This document shows positions 11,171-22,859 of a DNA stretch of 64,000 nucleotides, piece after piece. Made by a program: the position numbers and the translations under genes. The notes beneath the pieces were generated by a model. That model saw nothing but the letters and a program-made list of their open reading frames with translations, did not search any database and was not told where the DNA came from. Source of the DNA: Teratosphaeria epicoccoides (lineage: Eukaryota; Ascomycota; Dothideomycetes; Mycosphaerellales; Teratosphaeriaceae); NCBI GenBank assembly GCA_021401465.1, contig JADDMT010000132.1:1-64000 (forward strand), in the 5' to 3' direction. Each line of letters opens with the position of its first letter. The stretch's first letter is position 1.

Positions 11171-14100
11171 TTGTCGCTAGGGTCCTCTATCCTCGGCGTA
11201 GGGGCCTGTAGCTAGGGGGGGTTTTTTCTTTTGTTGTATATATAGTTACCTAATGTTAATTTTCCCCCTCTAACTTTTGTCCTTCTTAAACGCCTGTACT
11301 CCTTGTTACGAATGCTAGACTCCCTTTGCTAAGTCCTATATCTCGTTTCCTTTTTCTTCTTGCCCTACCTCTCTCTAGGGCTGTCGTTATTCTCCGCACT
11401 TCCCTAAGTCTGCTTGAAGTAGTCTATTACTTTAGTGTCTATTAGGTTTTCTAGGGGCTCCTATGTAGGTTTGTAGTACCCTGACCATTTTACTAGGACC
11501 TCGTGTCTTCTTCCCCTTCTCTTGTCCCTCGCGCAGAGTACCTCCTCTACTAACTACTCCTCGTGCGACTTAAACAAAAGGGGGTCCGGCTGTTTGTCGT
11601 CGTTCTCCTACCTAGGCATAGGGTCTCTGCCTACTAGTCTTAGCAGGTTAGTATAGAACACTAGGTGTATATTATTCGGGAGCCTAGTCAAGCAGATAGA
11701 GACTAGTAATAATACTTTGGCTACTATGTACTTCGCATGCTTAGCGTCTAAGCTTTTCTTAGGTCTCTCTGTAGTGTAGTTCTGCAGATCTAGCTAGACC
11801 TTGTTACCGACTTTATAAATTAGGGTAGGGTTTTAGCGTTTATTAGTAGACTCCTCCTGTTCTTACGCGGAAGCTGCCATTGTTACTTGGCAGATTCCTA
11901 TTATGTCCTGAATCTTTCCTACAAACGCCCTTGCCCTCTTAGCTGCTTTTAACGGGCTAGGCCCTACGGGGTCCTCGGTTAAAGGTATAGGGCCCTATGA
12001 TTCGTAGCTATAGGTAGCGAAGAAGGGGCTTATGCTAATTCCCGAATAATACCTCCTGTTTAGCGCTAGTTAAGCCATAGGGAGCTATCGCTTCTAGTCG
12101 GATTGCTTATAGTTAATATAGTTCCGGAGGTACGCTTGCACCTCTTAGTTTAGGCGTTTAGGGCCTCTGTCTGTTTGTAGGTAGTACGTAGAGCTTAACC
12201 GCTAGGACATACCTATTCCTTTACAGAAGGTCGTCTAGAAGGTACTAGTCTAGTTAGTGCCCTAGTCGCTCGTAATAGCCGTTAGCATTCCATGGTACTA
12301 GGCCTAGCAATCTATGAACTTCTCTACGTATTCCTCTGCTTTTATGCTAGGTATTACCTACAAACTTACGTACTTACATAGGCGATCCTTGATAACCTAC
12401 AGGTATTAACATCCCTCAGAATCGGGCAGGTCCGTCATAAAGTCCATTAAGATCTCCTAGAAGAATCTGTCAGGAACTAGTAATAGCTTTAGTAGTCCGT
12501 GCATATACTCTCTCTATACCTTGTTACGACCGTAGTAGTCGCAGTTCCTTAGGAACTGCCAGACATGCTTAGACAGTAACGGCTAGTAGAAGTCGCGCCC
12601 TAGGATCATCGTCGTGGCGTCCTGTCCTAGGTGCCCGTATACTGTAGCATCGTATACAGACTAAATGAGCTTCGTCCTAAGCATGTCGTCGCTTTTGTCC
12701 CTAGAGTCCGAGGTCTCGCCCCTAGGCTGACTATCGTTTGCTCCTAGGACCTATAGTTTGTCGCGGTATCGTAGGAAGCCCCTCTTGTTGATCTTGTAGT
12801 CCCCTGCTTGTAGTTTCAGCCTCGCTCTAGCTAGTAGCGCCTAGGAGCTGCCCTTTACTACTTTTAACACCGTTGAGTACAGCTCGTCTTTCTCTACTAT
12901 AGCTGCCTATAAGTCATTAAGGGTGCCGTCCTAGAATGGCCTAATAGGCTCCTAGTTAGAGGTTGCGGAGTTAGCGAGTTACTATTCATTCTCTACTACG
13001 GTAGTAGGTAGTAGGCTAGTCGAGGTAATTAGTACGACGTCTCTGCTCTTGTCTACAGGGTCCGGCTAACTCTCTACAACTTCTAGGTCTAAAAACCTCT
13101 TAAACCGTGATTCCTTATCTTCTGCCCCTACCGTGTCCTGTTCTCGTCTCGACAATACGTCCGGGACTACTCCTTTAGCACCTAGGCGATATACTAAGGA
13201 GAACTAGAATTACGCGAGGGTCTCATACTACCGTATCTGCCGCTCGGACAGCTGTCGCTTGACTATGAAGTACTCTAGGTTTTTATAGTCCGTGAGAATA
13301 GTAAAGGGCCTACACGACTTCAGCTTAGGGCCCTAGAACTTAAGGCTATAGTAGAAGGCTAACACTACGTCTACCTTAGTAAGCTACTAGGCGCCCGTAA
13401 GGTTCCTTAAGGTCTCCGGTATTAACGGGAGGGGGTACCTATCTTGCTTTGTGATCGCGTTAAGGGCGCGGTAATTGTAGCAGAACTAGAGCCCTCCTCC
13501 TAGCTTCCGGACAAAAAGCACAGGAGCTGTAGCCTCTAAGTTAGTAGGCCGAATGAATCCCTTCCCTAACAGTTTGTCTAAGGACTTCCTTAAAACAAGT
13601 AGTTCCTCCTTCGACATGCTATACAGGGGTCCCTATAGCAGAGCTAGTTAGGATCTATCTAGTCCTTCGCGGAGTTTGATGTAGTAGTTAATGCTAGGGC
13701 GGTATAGCGCTAATTTTTCCGCTTCTTAGCGGCAGAATAGCGGAGCCATGTGCTAAAGCTCCGGAGGTAGCGCCTCTCTTAACTCGTCTAGCGTCGGATA
13801 TTCCTTTGCCTTTAAGGCCTCCGCGACATCCGCTGTCGCGGTCGCGCATACCTAGGTAAAGTTCCTGCGGTCCTCGTATTCTCGGTAGTTCCGTCCTTCG
13901 TCTATCTACTGTCCCGCTCTCCTATGCTAATACTAACGCCTTTCTGGCGCGGTCCGCACTTTATTGTAAGCCTTCTAGGGGTTCCCTAGTATTAGGGGGA
14001 AGGCTAGATCCTTTACTACATATGCGTACACTAGTTGCTAGAACCCCTTGATTTCTATCCGGAAGGCGACTACTCCTTCTACCGCGGAGTCTCGCATCGA

Positions 14101-15545
14101 CGCTGTTACGCCCCTCGCTATGCGCGACTCTTTGCTTATTAAGCTTAAGCCGAGACCTTTTACTAGGTCTCCGTTAATTGTAGCGTAGCATTAGCACCCC
14201 TTATTGATAAGAGCTAATGTCCTAGTATTATTTGCTAGGACTACATTAGTATAAATCAGGTTCCTGTCTATAGATCCCTTAACTCTCTCCTATCCTTCTG
14301 CTAATGTCTCCGTTACTCCTACTTCCTGACTCCGAGCGGGAGTTAATCTTTTCCCGAGTTTTTCCTCCTAGGTTCCTCTGCTATTCTATCGTTCTCTAGC
14401 AATGGCGACACTCTAGTTATGTTAATCCGGGCTAGGGGTATAGCCGAGGCGTAGGGACACCCCTTAACTTAGTGTCTAGACGCTCTGTAATAGTAGCATA
14501 GGTTATTCTCCTGGCGTTTCTCTCTCTCTGTAGCGTCTACCTATTTAGCGCGTTGTTTTCCCCCGTTGTTTTGTCGGGGTCCTTTGCCGTCATATCGGTC
14601 TCCTGCGGTACAAGTCAGTGCTATAACTGTATCCCTATCCGCGTCTATTTAGGATCTGACCCTAGGGTTAGGCATCTACATAGCAGCTGCAAAAATACCT
14701 TTAGAGTCCTTGTTCTTTTCCCTTAACTACCTCCTATAGGCCGCCTTGAATAGTTAGTTACCTCGGAGTTTGTCATGACCCTTTCGACCTCCTCTGCAAA
14801 CGCGTAGTAGTCCCCCTTATCTCTCACGTTCGCTATGTACATCCTAGCGGGATTCGAGAACGAATTCTTAAGGTATCTAATCTTCGCGTTATCTATCTAC
14901 TAGTCCCCTCCTGCTAACAGCAGGAGTTCGTCGAATTCTAGCTAGTGCTCGTGCCATAGCTAGCCTGCCGCGTGTCGGAGGTTCGTAAGCTATTCTAGAG
15001 CTTTCGCTGTCTCGTTACTGTCCGCGAACATGGCCTCGAGTTACATGAGGAAAGCTTCAGGGTCCTTCGCCCTGTCCGGGCCTCCTTTCGCCTAGAAATG
15101 GCGCATCCGGGCGCGCTAGCGAGTAGGGAGGGTGTCGTATATTGTGTTCTAGTAATAATCTACGCCTATCGGGGGTTTTATCCTAGAGCGTGCCCTAAGC
15201 GAACTCCTAATACAGAGCAGGTAATCCCTAAATGATTCGGCTCTTCTGTCCTACGTTAGTAGCCTCTACTCTTAGGGTCCTGTCAGTTCTATGCCGGAGT
15301 TCGCACGCGTTACTACAGCTAGCGCGTCCGCGAGAGCCTTTAGCAGCTCCTCTGACAGGGCGCCTAGGTTTTGTCGCTATTAGGACTCTGATTCATTTAG
15401 CGCAGCCCGTGTGGCTGTTAGCTCGGCCATAATTTGCTGTTACTAGGTATGCATTCCCTTGACGACATAGCGCATTTCTGCTAACGCTTCCTCGTTCGTG
15501 GATCCTTCGGACACTAGGGTTAATTGGCTAGGAGACGGCCTTTCT
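11171..15545 (-). pseudogene. Family-2 copy D1 gag-pol, with internal deletion in reverse transcriptase
   Basis: Minus-strand polyprotein remnant. Gag occupies about 15,540-14,440 and ends in a zinc-knuckle remnant near 14,460-14,510 with a Cys-to-Tyr and a Gly-to-Arg change. Reverse transcriptase begins near 13,560 with a recognisable Phe-Ile-Arg-Pro and Ala-Pro-Val-Leu-Phe-Val block and continues to a Lys-Val-Asp motif at about 13,370. It then jumps, within some 80 bp, to the RNase H motif Thr-Asp-Tyr-Lys-Asn-Leu-Glu-Tyr-Phe at about 13,265-13,295. The Tyr-x-Asp-Asp palm is missing. The integrase zinc region lies near 12,540-12,660 and the chromodomain near 11,430-11,540, where the first core Trp is intact and the second is TAG. 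It cannot encode an active enzyme. Confidence 0.85.
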
Positions 15546-15557
15546 ATGGTGAAATCG

Positions 15558-15568
15558 ATCGTACTTAA
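15558..15568 (-). promoter_or_regulatory. Primer-binding site of copy D1, self-priming type
   Basis: The eleven bases directly inside the 5' LTR read, in element orientation, TTAAGTACGAT. They do not begin with the TGG expected for a tRNA 3' end. They are complementary at 9 of 11 positions to ATCGTACTTGT inside the LTR (15,614-15,624 on minus), which lies about 41 bp downstream of the TATA box and so at the likely RNA 5' end. One of the two mismatches is a RIP-type C-to-T. This is the arrangement known for Tf1 and the Tf1/sushi group, where the transcript's own 5' end primes reverse transcription. Confidence 0.65.
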
Positions 15569-15735
15569 TGTCATAGGTAAACGACATATACACAGGGGTT
15601 CATGTAGTATTTAACAAGTACGATAGGGAGAGAGGGACTATCTGCTAGCTGTCCGGTCTTTTATAGCCGGCCTCGTCAGGGGTCGCGTCGCACAGGCCCT
15701 AGCCTGTGCCAAGACTCAGGGCCTCGCCCTTTACA
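15569..15735 (-). repeat. 5' LTR of family-2 copy D1
   Basis: 167 bp partner of 9,729-9,895. It carries the promoter: the TATA box complement TTTTATA lies at 15,659-15,665 and the inferred transcript start is near 15,624. The right end is followed by the target duplication TTAGT. Confidence 0.93.
15659..15665 (-). promoter_or_regulatory. LTR TATA box, copy D1
   Basis: TATAAAA on minus, conserved with the LTR at the window start (75-81). It lies 41 bp before the first base of the segment that pairs with the primer-binding site. Confidence 0.65.
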
Positions 15736-15740
15736 TTAGT

Positions 15741-18700
15741 CCCCTTGCGATAGATGATCTTACAGTTAAAACTAGAGAGCTCCTTACTCTACTAAACCTG
15801 TTGTCAGTTTAACTCTTTCATTATTATGAAGTATCGCAAGTTCTCATAGTCTGTGTAGACCGTGACCTAGTGCTTAGAACCTTCTAAGTAGACTCGCTAG
15901 GCCTTGTAGGCATCGACTATAGCTAGAAGTTCTTTGTCATGGACGTCGTATTAGAGTTTAGGTCTAGACAATTTCCTCAAGTAGTAGGCGACTAGCTGTA
16001 GTCATCTACTTGGTCCTAGTTAACTTAAGCATGCCCTAAGTGCTACGTTAGAGGCATCTGTTTCGACTATAATAGGCTTATCTAGGTCGAATACAAGTAA
16101 GATCAGCTAATCTATGAATTGTCGCTTGAGTTCCTTGAAGGCATCCTGTTAGGCGTCGTCTTACACGAATGGCGTATCCTTTGTAGTAAGAGTCGTAAGT
16201 AGTGCTATAATCTTCGAATAGTTTGCTACAAATCTTCGGTAGAAGTTAGCGAACCTAAGGAAGGACTATACCTCCTTAACATTAGTCGGCGTAGGCTACT
16301 CTTTTACGACTTAGACTTTCTTAGTGTCTATCTTGATTCTATTCCATGCTACTACGTAGCTAAGGAATTATACTTCCTGCTTGTAAAACTCGCTCTTCTA
16401 AGGCTTGACCTTTAACTAGTAATCCTAGAGTTTCTGAAGTACCTTACGCATGTAAGTCCTATGCTCTTCGATCGTCCGGGAGTAGACAAGGATGTTATCT
16501 AGGTATATAACTACAAAGACGTCGAGGTACTCTCGTAGCACGTTATTAATAAATGCCTGCTATGTAGCTAGGGCATTTGTTAACCTAAAGAGTATAACTA
16601 TGTACTCATAGTATCTAAACCTAGTTTAGAACGTAGTCTTCTATTCTTCGCCTTCCTTAATTTGAATTCGGTTATACGCTCCAGGTATGTCAAACTTCGA
16701 GAACTACATTACTCCTTGTAGGCAGTCCTGCAATTCTAAGAGCAAAGGAAGCGGATAACTATTCTTTATCATGATGTCGTTTAATCCACAATAATCTACG
16801 TAGAGTCGCTAGTTATCTTCCCCCTTAGGCACAAACAGGATCGGATATCTAGCTAGGGACTACGACTCGCGGATGAAGCCCTTCTCGGAGGTTATCTTCT
16901 AGGTATTTCCGGAGAATCTCTAGTTTCGCCGCTAACAACAGGCGAACTAGTTGCTTCGTTAGTGTCTTACTAGGGAGTAAGGGTATCCTGTAGTCCTACT
17001 CCTAGTGTTCTAGCAGAGCTTCTTAGTCGGGTTTTTCCTCGAAAAGAGTAGCGAACTCTTTATACTCATCAGGAACTATGAATTCGACCCTGACTTCCGT
17101 TCGTGTTGCTTTGACCTATAGGACGTGTACTTCCTATTCTAGATCCTTAATGGCGGCTACTATCTCGCTTGAAGTCATAGCACATATTTCGATCTTGCCT
17201 AGTACGTCGTGTACTACAGGTAGAGGTACCGATCTTAAGAGTTCTAGGAACTAGATCCTCTCATTCTTCTAGTCGATATAGGGGTTAGCGTTTCTTAGCT
17301 ATAGTAACCCTAGTACTACATCTGAGCCTAGTGACTCCATGATGTCGAACTAGAGCATCTCTTAGTAGCGTCCTATCCGTAGAGGCAACATCTCGGTCTC
17401 TTCGTCAACTACTCCTTAGTTGTACGTAACTAGATTTCTATGAATCGCTTGTAGCGAGAAAGCATTCGTCTTCGCCTGTAGCTTAATCCTAGCTGTCCTG
17501 GCGAACTTGGGCGTCATGAAGATTCTAGTACATCCTGAATCTATTAAGGCCCTAGCTAGCGTCTTGTCGATGTGCACCTATACTCTAAGGTTGTCCGCGT
17601 ATCTGGCGCTAATCGCGGCATATCGTTACAGCCCTGTCTAGTCTGTCCGTAGGTCTAATTCTAGCGGACCTCGTCGTTTCCTAAATAACTGTCTTTACGG
17701 ACTAGTTTAGGGATCGTGTAGTCTTAGCTTCTTCTCTAAGCGTTACCGTTCTCTAGCCTAAGAGGTCGTTCTCGCTCTTAGCCTCGCTGTTCCTGCGCGT
17801 TTCTTGCGTACTCTATCTTTAAGTAGTAGACTCGGAGTCGTAGCGCTTATGAAATCTGAATACCTTTGTAGGTCAGGTAGCCTCCCTAGTGCGTAAACTC
17901 TACCCTAAATGGTATAATTTCTTGGACAACTTTCTGATGCGCGTGAGGTTAAGCTATGACTAGTAGTCTCCTTAGGTGTCGTCGCATACAGTCGGCTAGT
18001 TCGTTATACTAAAGCTAGTTAACGTGTTGTACTCCATTAATCCATGGGCAAGCCTAAGCCTACTAGTTCTGTATGATTCGGATAATATCGAGTCTAATGT
18101 CATGCGGCGGCATAGCCTATCGCTCTATGCTCTCGTCTTCCTCGGAATCAGGAATGACGGCTTTAACAAGCTCGTAGTCGTCGTCTGAACCTTCTTCTTC
18201 TTCTTCTTCTAGCTCCTGTTACCTTAGGACTGTCGTACTAGAAGGTGTACCCCTTAGCGCATAGATTAAGTGTGCCTTGTTTCGGCTAGGGTACTATCCG
18301 GAACCATCTTTATCACTCATGTGAATTCGACGATTATCGTCGTAGCACGTAGTCTAAGTAAGTGCGGCATAGTCTGGTTCTCGAGTAGCAGCGGCCTTTT
18401 GCTAAGGTGCTATCGTTGTCGCGCGAGCCTGCTCTATCCTAGGCAGTTCCTGTCGTTACTTCTTAGCAAAACACTTGCAGGCAAAGTGTCCTTTCTTTCC
18501 ACAGTTATAGCACTCGAGATTACTCTTGTCGAATAGCTTCTTCAGACTATTCTAGGGAGGAGAGCCCTTCCGCGGCTTTCCTTAGGGTCTATTCCTTAGA
18601 CGGCCCTTAGTCGCATCTAACTCTATAGGTTAGAGACCGTAGTAATCGCTTCGCCATTTTAGTGCTAATCATTAGACCTTATAGTTAGCCTATGCTAGCT

Positions 18701-19490
18701 TGCGATTTCTATGTTGTCGTTCTTGCTGTTATTCCTAGATGCGATTATCAATTCTAATCGCGAGATTGCTTATTTCCTTGAATGTCGTTAGCTGATCTCC
18801 TCGGGCAATTTCGTCTTTAACCGTCTCCTTTAGTCCCTAGTAGAACTAAGCGGCTAAAGCATTATCATTCTAGTCGACTTGAGTAGAGAGGGTCTAAAAG
18901 TCTGCGCGGTACTTGATAGCAGAACCCTTCTGCTAGATTCCTAGGAGAGCTCTCTTAGCCTCTTGTTGCTTATTACCGAGCCTAAAAGCTTCGCGTAATG
19001 CCTTAAACAAAGACTTGTCTAAGTTAAGAATCTCCCTAGTTGTCGTCTTCCTGGCTTTAACGTTACTAACATAATCTAGATAATCTGTTAGATGAGGCTA
19101 GATAAACTCGAACGCTAGTCCCTTCAGGTAAGAGACAATGTACATCATTCGCTTATAATATGTCGTAAACTGTTCCGTATACATGTTAAATGCTAACTAG
19201 CATTATAGGATAAACATCTCGACTTGAGATCGTTGTCCTGTAAACTCTGTAGGGCTTCCTATCTTGAAGCCGTTGTTGCTATGTCTATTCCTAGTAGTTA
19301 AACCTGCGACAGATGCTAGAGCTATCTCGCTAAGGTGAATAGATTCGAGCTACTACGTAATTTAAGGTATAGCGGTAACTTGTTCTCATAGTGTTAGTTA
19401 ATTGTTGCTAGAAGTTAAACTAACAGCTAAAGAACTACTTAACATAGGCGTATGTTAAGCGCTTAACGAGTCTCCTGATGCTTCCTTAGA
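15741..19490 (-). pseudogene. Family-1 copy A gag and pol, 5' part
   Basis: Minus-strand remnant with gag at the right. The gag zinc knuckle lies near 18,471-18,513 (Cys-Tyr-Asn-Cys-Gly-Lys-Lys-Gly-His pattern, with Arg-to-Cys and Glu-to-Lys changes near its end). The protease Asp-Ser-Gly-Cys-Thr motif is near 17,528-17,546. The reverse-transcriptase palm at about 16,491-16,512 reads Tyr-Leu-Asp-Asn instead of Tyr-Leu-Asp-Asp, a G-to-A change at a catalytic residue. The RNase H region runs down to 15,741, where the nested element begins. Gag and pol frames are broken by frequent TAG/TAA. Confidence 0.87.
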
Positions 19491-19504
19491 AGTAGTGCTT
19501 AAAA

Positions 19505-19975
19505 TGTCATAAGGGTAGGTGCTAATAGCAGGAAGGTAACTAGGTGTTAGACTCGTAGAGCTATGAAGAATATCGACAATGGCAATTATCCTTGTAACTA
19601 ACTATCCCCTAGGGAAAGGGAATTAAATTAAGCACGAAGCTCCTAACTACCTGTCCTAAAGCCATCCCTATATACTAGAGAGACAGAGCAGCTCTGTTAG
19701 ATCTGTCGACAGACCTAACAGATCTATGTCTGTAGATCTATAGACTAACCCTACAGATCTAAGGGTCTGTTATCCTATAACAGATCCCTTCTTCCTTGTA
19801 GGCCTATAGATCTATAGACTAACCCTACAGATCCGGGGATCTGTCCTCACGTGACAGATCCTTTCTCCTATGACTATGCCTATAACTTATAGTACTCCTA
19901 TGACTATACCTATAACTCATAGTACTTAGGACCCTTATGATCCTAAAACCTATAGTACTCCTAACACTCATGACA
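19505..19975 (-). repeat. 5' LTR of family-1 copy A
   Basis: 471 bp, starting TGTCATAAGGG and ending CTCATGACA on plus. It is followed by target duplication AGAGC at 19,976-19,980. The adjacent leader (left side) reads, in element orientation, TTTTAAGCACTACTTC. Confidence 0.93.
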
Positions 19976-19980
19976 AGAGC

Positions 19981-20150
19981 GCATGCTTTGCTAAATCACG
20001 ATCGTTAGCTAATATATACCCTATAGCTACTAAACTACCGCTAGTACCTCCTGTTAATATTAAAGTGCTAGTAGTATGTTAGTAGCATAACGCTAGTATA
20101 CTACTAGCATACTTACCTGGCATTTTTTGCCTCTACCTCTAGCAAAGCTT
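19981..20150. repeat. Palindromic motif cluster in the DNA-transposon block
   Basis: Contains two neighbouring arrays, at about 20,068-20,111, of the motif family GCTAGTAGTATAC and its reverse complement. The same motif occurs at 22,730-22,768, 24,796-24,827, 24,901-24,922, 25,099-25,120, 36,146-36,165 and in the tandem repeats after 36,248. Short motif clusters in both orientations are typical of subterminal regions of CACTA/EnSpm-group transposons; that assignment is inference. Confidence 0.4.
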
Positions 20151-22456
20151 AGCTCCTACTATTGCCTTAGTCTTTATCTTTTGCAGTTAAGCTTCGTGTC
20201 CTATAGCTATTATCATTAACTACGCCGCTACGTAGAGTTAATAATCATACTTACTATGTGCCCGCTCTAGTAAGTCTTTGCGTTTCGCGTCTTACTAGAG
20301 CCGCGCTAGTGTTTATCTGTTATTAGCATAGTTTAGTTAATACATGAGTCCTCTTGCCTATACTACTTGTCTATCCTAGTCACGATTAACCGCCTACTCT
20401 GTAGCTTAGGCCTCTTGCTACTTCCGCCTCGCTAGTAATAGCTAGCCCTTATAACGCGCTAAGGCTACTAACCTTTTATCTTGCATGTCTCTAGGTCGGG
20501 GCTTATTAACTATAGTAGCTTTTGCACTAGATAAGTACATGTTAGTAATTATGGCTATGATGTTAGACGAGAAACTAACCTCGTTGTCACGATACTATCA
20601 TGTAGTGTGTCCCGTAATAATGGCTCCTCTAGTCCCTACATCGGCTAGTTGTCACTATCATAATTGCTTGCCTTACTGCTATAGTTACTAACATTTGCCC
20701 TTTTGCCGTTATAGCCCTCGCTCTCTCTGTTAGTGTCCGCTTAAAAATCCGCTACATACTTGCGAACGCCTACTATTAATAACATTAAGGCCTAGCTTGA
20801 TCCTTGTGTCAGGCTAACACTACGCTAATCTAACAATTGCGTACGACCTAGTAGAACTTAGCATAGGCCCTCTCGACAATGTCTCCTACGTACTATTCTC
20901 GCGTAGCGCCTTTTGCCTCCGCAAGTTCTCATATTCCCTCTCTAAGCCTGTCATGCCGCGATCCTTCTTGATAGCTAGCGCCGCCTACACTAGTAGTACT
21001 GTCTCGCCTTTGTCTTCCCCCCCCCCTAATATACGTGCCGTGATAGTCGCTATGATAACCTCCTGTCTGTTAGCATTAAGCTCTTCCTAATACTTCTTCT
21101 TCCCCTCGAAGATATCATTGATATTAACACTACTTACTAGAACCTATCTCGTCTTGCTAGCCTTTGTCTTAAACTCCGAAGGGCTATTTCTGATCTAGGC
21201 TAGTAGGTATGTAATAGTAGCACCTACGCTGTTTAACATGAAAGCGTTTACCTTGCGTAACTCTAAAGGATTCTATGCTAGTTTCTAATTTAACTAGAAG
21301 AACGCCTTCTTCATACAAAAGATCACGAGCGGGGTTAGAAACCTCTAGTCCTATAACATGTTAGCGCTTTTGACGACATCTAAGCCTTCTCTCCTTACCT
21401 CTTCTTTGTTCTTGCATTTAAATCTGCTTTCTATTAACATGTCTACAGCCTAGTCCTTTAAACCCTACTTATTGTCTACCTTGCCAGACTATGCAAGTAT
21501 AGCTTCTCTGACCCTATTCGTGTAGTTGTTACAATACTAACGTAACCTCTACCTTATCTACGCCTCTAATATTAGCACCTCCTCATAGGACCTACGTAGG
21601 TACTTATAGTATCTAAATCTATGTCGTCTAGCCTCGAGCTAACTCGACCTTTCATCCCTAGCATATTACGCGCTACGAGCTACTAGTCTATTGCAATATG
21701 CTTACAACTTGGCTAGTAAGTAGGAGCTATAGGTTATAGCATAGAAATGCCCTTCTGCCCTTGTAAAGCATCTATGTACAAGAGTTCTTAGACTTTAACA
21801 AGCAAAGGCTTAATTAACTTGTCTTTATGCACAGGAGGGCTACTACGTATATCTTTGCTGCTAGAGTAGTCGTATCCTTAGTCGGAGTTTGTAGTCTAGC
21901 TACTATTATGGCCTTAACGGCTACTTGACTAGCTCCCGGACTGACTTTAACTACTACTATCACCCTAGTAGCTACGAGACTCGCTGTTACGGTAGTTTTG
22001 ACTGCTGCCATTACTCCTGTGATTAGTAGGTCGGCTATTATAATAGCCTCGACAGATGCTTAGCTACTATGTCTTTACCCTGTTACTCTTAGGTTTGCTA
22101 CTATCTCGTCGCGCGTTGCGAGATAATGACTAAGGCCTCTTGTACGGCTAATTCTACCTTAGCAGTAAGGATAACCGCTTATGCGTCTAGTCTCTTCGTG
22201 ACTATTACGTCGTCGTCTGTATACATGTTAGCATAGCCGCCGTATACAGGTAGCTTCTTACATTAATCGCTATTGTATAGGCTTTAGGCACTATAAAATC
22301 CTTATGCTCCTAGTTAGCTATCTCCTCGTTGCTGTCGTCTACACTATCGCCATCGTTACTTAGCAGGTCTTCTAAATCATTCGCTAGATCGTAATTTGAA
22401 CTGCCGCTAGATGACATAGAACGTGACCTCTGTTGTCTGTCTTTCTTTAAAGGCAT
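20151..22456 (-). pseudogene. Unidentified minus-strand ORF remnant upstream of the helicase and transposase
   Basis: From ATG at 22,456 (minus) the frame starts with Met-Pro-Leu-Lys-Lys-Asp, followed by Ser-rich and Asp/Glu-rich stretches. A long coding-like segment between about 21,500 and 20,850 reads charged, helical sequence with only TAG/TAA stops at probable Gln or Trp positions. No family is recognised. It is divergently arranged relative to the plus-strand helicase-like remnant and the transposase, so it may be an accessory gene of the same transposon. A region rich in Val/Ala at 21,814-22,011 is a different open frame and may be a shadow. Confidence 0.4.
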
Positions 22457-22859
22457 GATTAAAGAAGGACGTAACTTAAAGGATTAGCAGAGAACAGAGC
22501 GTAGTATATCCTTCTTAGTCGTGTAAGTCTAGTAGCATGTTAGTAAAGGATAATATCTATAGCATGTAAATATGCACATACTACGAGTTACTGTCTAATG
22601 TAGCTACGTATCGTCTATTAATGCAGAAGAAAGAGAGGACCTAATTTTTATAGTATCTTGCGACGCGCGAGTATCATCTAAATTTAGCTACCCCTGAAAC
22701 TACGCTTCCCTATTAGCCGGCGGTACTTTTAGCTTGCTAGCGGTATGCTATTAAAATACCGCTAGTAGAACTAGCCTTAGTTAGCATTAATTCTTCATTG
22801 ATAGCTAGTATAGGTACTACAAAACATCCGCGCTATATAGCACGTCTGCCTATACGACA
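22457..22859. other. Divergent intergenic stretch
   Basis: Lies between the minus ORF start at 22,456 and the plus-strand coding remnant. It holds one palindromic copy of the block-wide motif (a TAGCGGTATGCTA / ATACCGCTAGTAG pair at about 22,730-22,768). Nothing else is seen. Confidence 0.4.

Larger units (their letters stand above)
9729..15735 (-). mobile_element. Family-2 Ty3/gypsy chromovirus, copy D1, nested in copy A
   Basis: Complete 6,007 bp element on the minus strand with 167 bp LTRs at 9,729-9,895 and 15,569-15,735, TG...CA ends and a perfect 5 bp target duplication TTAGT (9,724-9,728 and 15,736-15,740). The uninterrupted target is visible in copy B around 31,850-31,870, which confirms the insertion. 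The two LTRs differ at 9 of 167 positions, all transitions. The polypurine tract is a 14-base C run on plus at 9,899-9,912. The element has gag, a reverse transcriptase with an internal deletion, RNase H, integrase, a chromodomain at about 11,430-11,540, and then a 1.5 kb 3' region carrying an antisense ORF. A second copy leaves the window at position 1. Confidence 0.95.
6979..19975 (-). mobile_element. Family-1 Ty3/gypsy chromovirus, copy A, interrupted by a nested element
   Basis: Complete element on the minus strand with LTRs at 6,979-7,449 and 19,505-19,975 (471 bp each) and a perfect 5 bp target duplication AGAGC at 6,974-6,978 and 19,976-19,980. The polypurine tract lies at 7,450-7,462. 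Without the nested family-2 insertion and its duplication the element is about 6,985 bp, like copies B (6,979 bp) and E (7,008 bp). My hand alignment of the two LTRs gives 18 differences, all transitions and no gaps. The first LTR base pair at 6,979 reads TA instead of TG, itself a RIP-type change. The domain order is gag, protease, reverse transcriptase, RNase H, integrase, chromodomain, then an antisense ORF. Confidence 0.95.
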
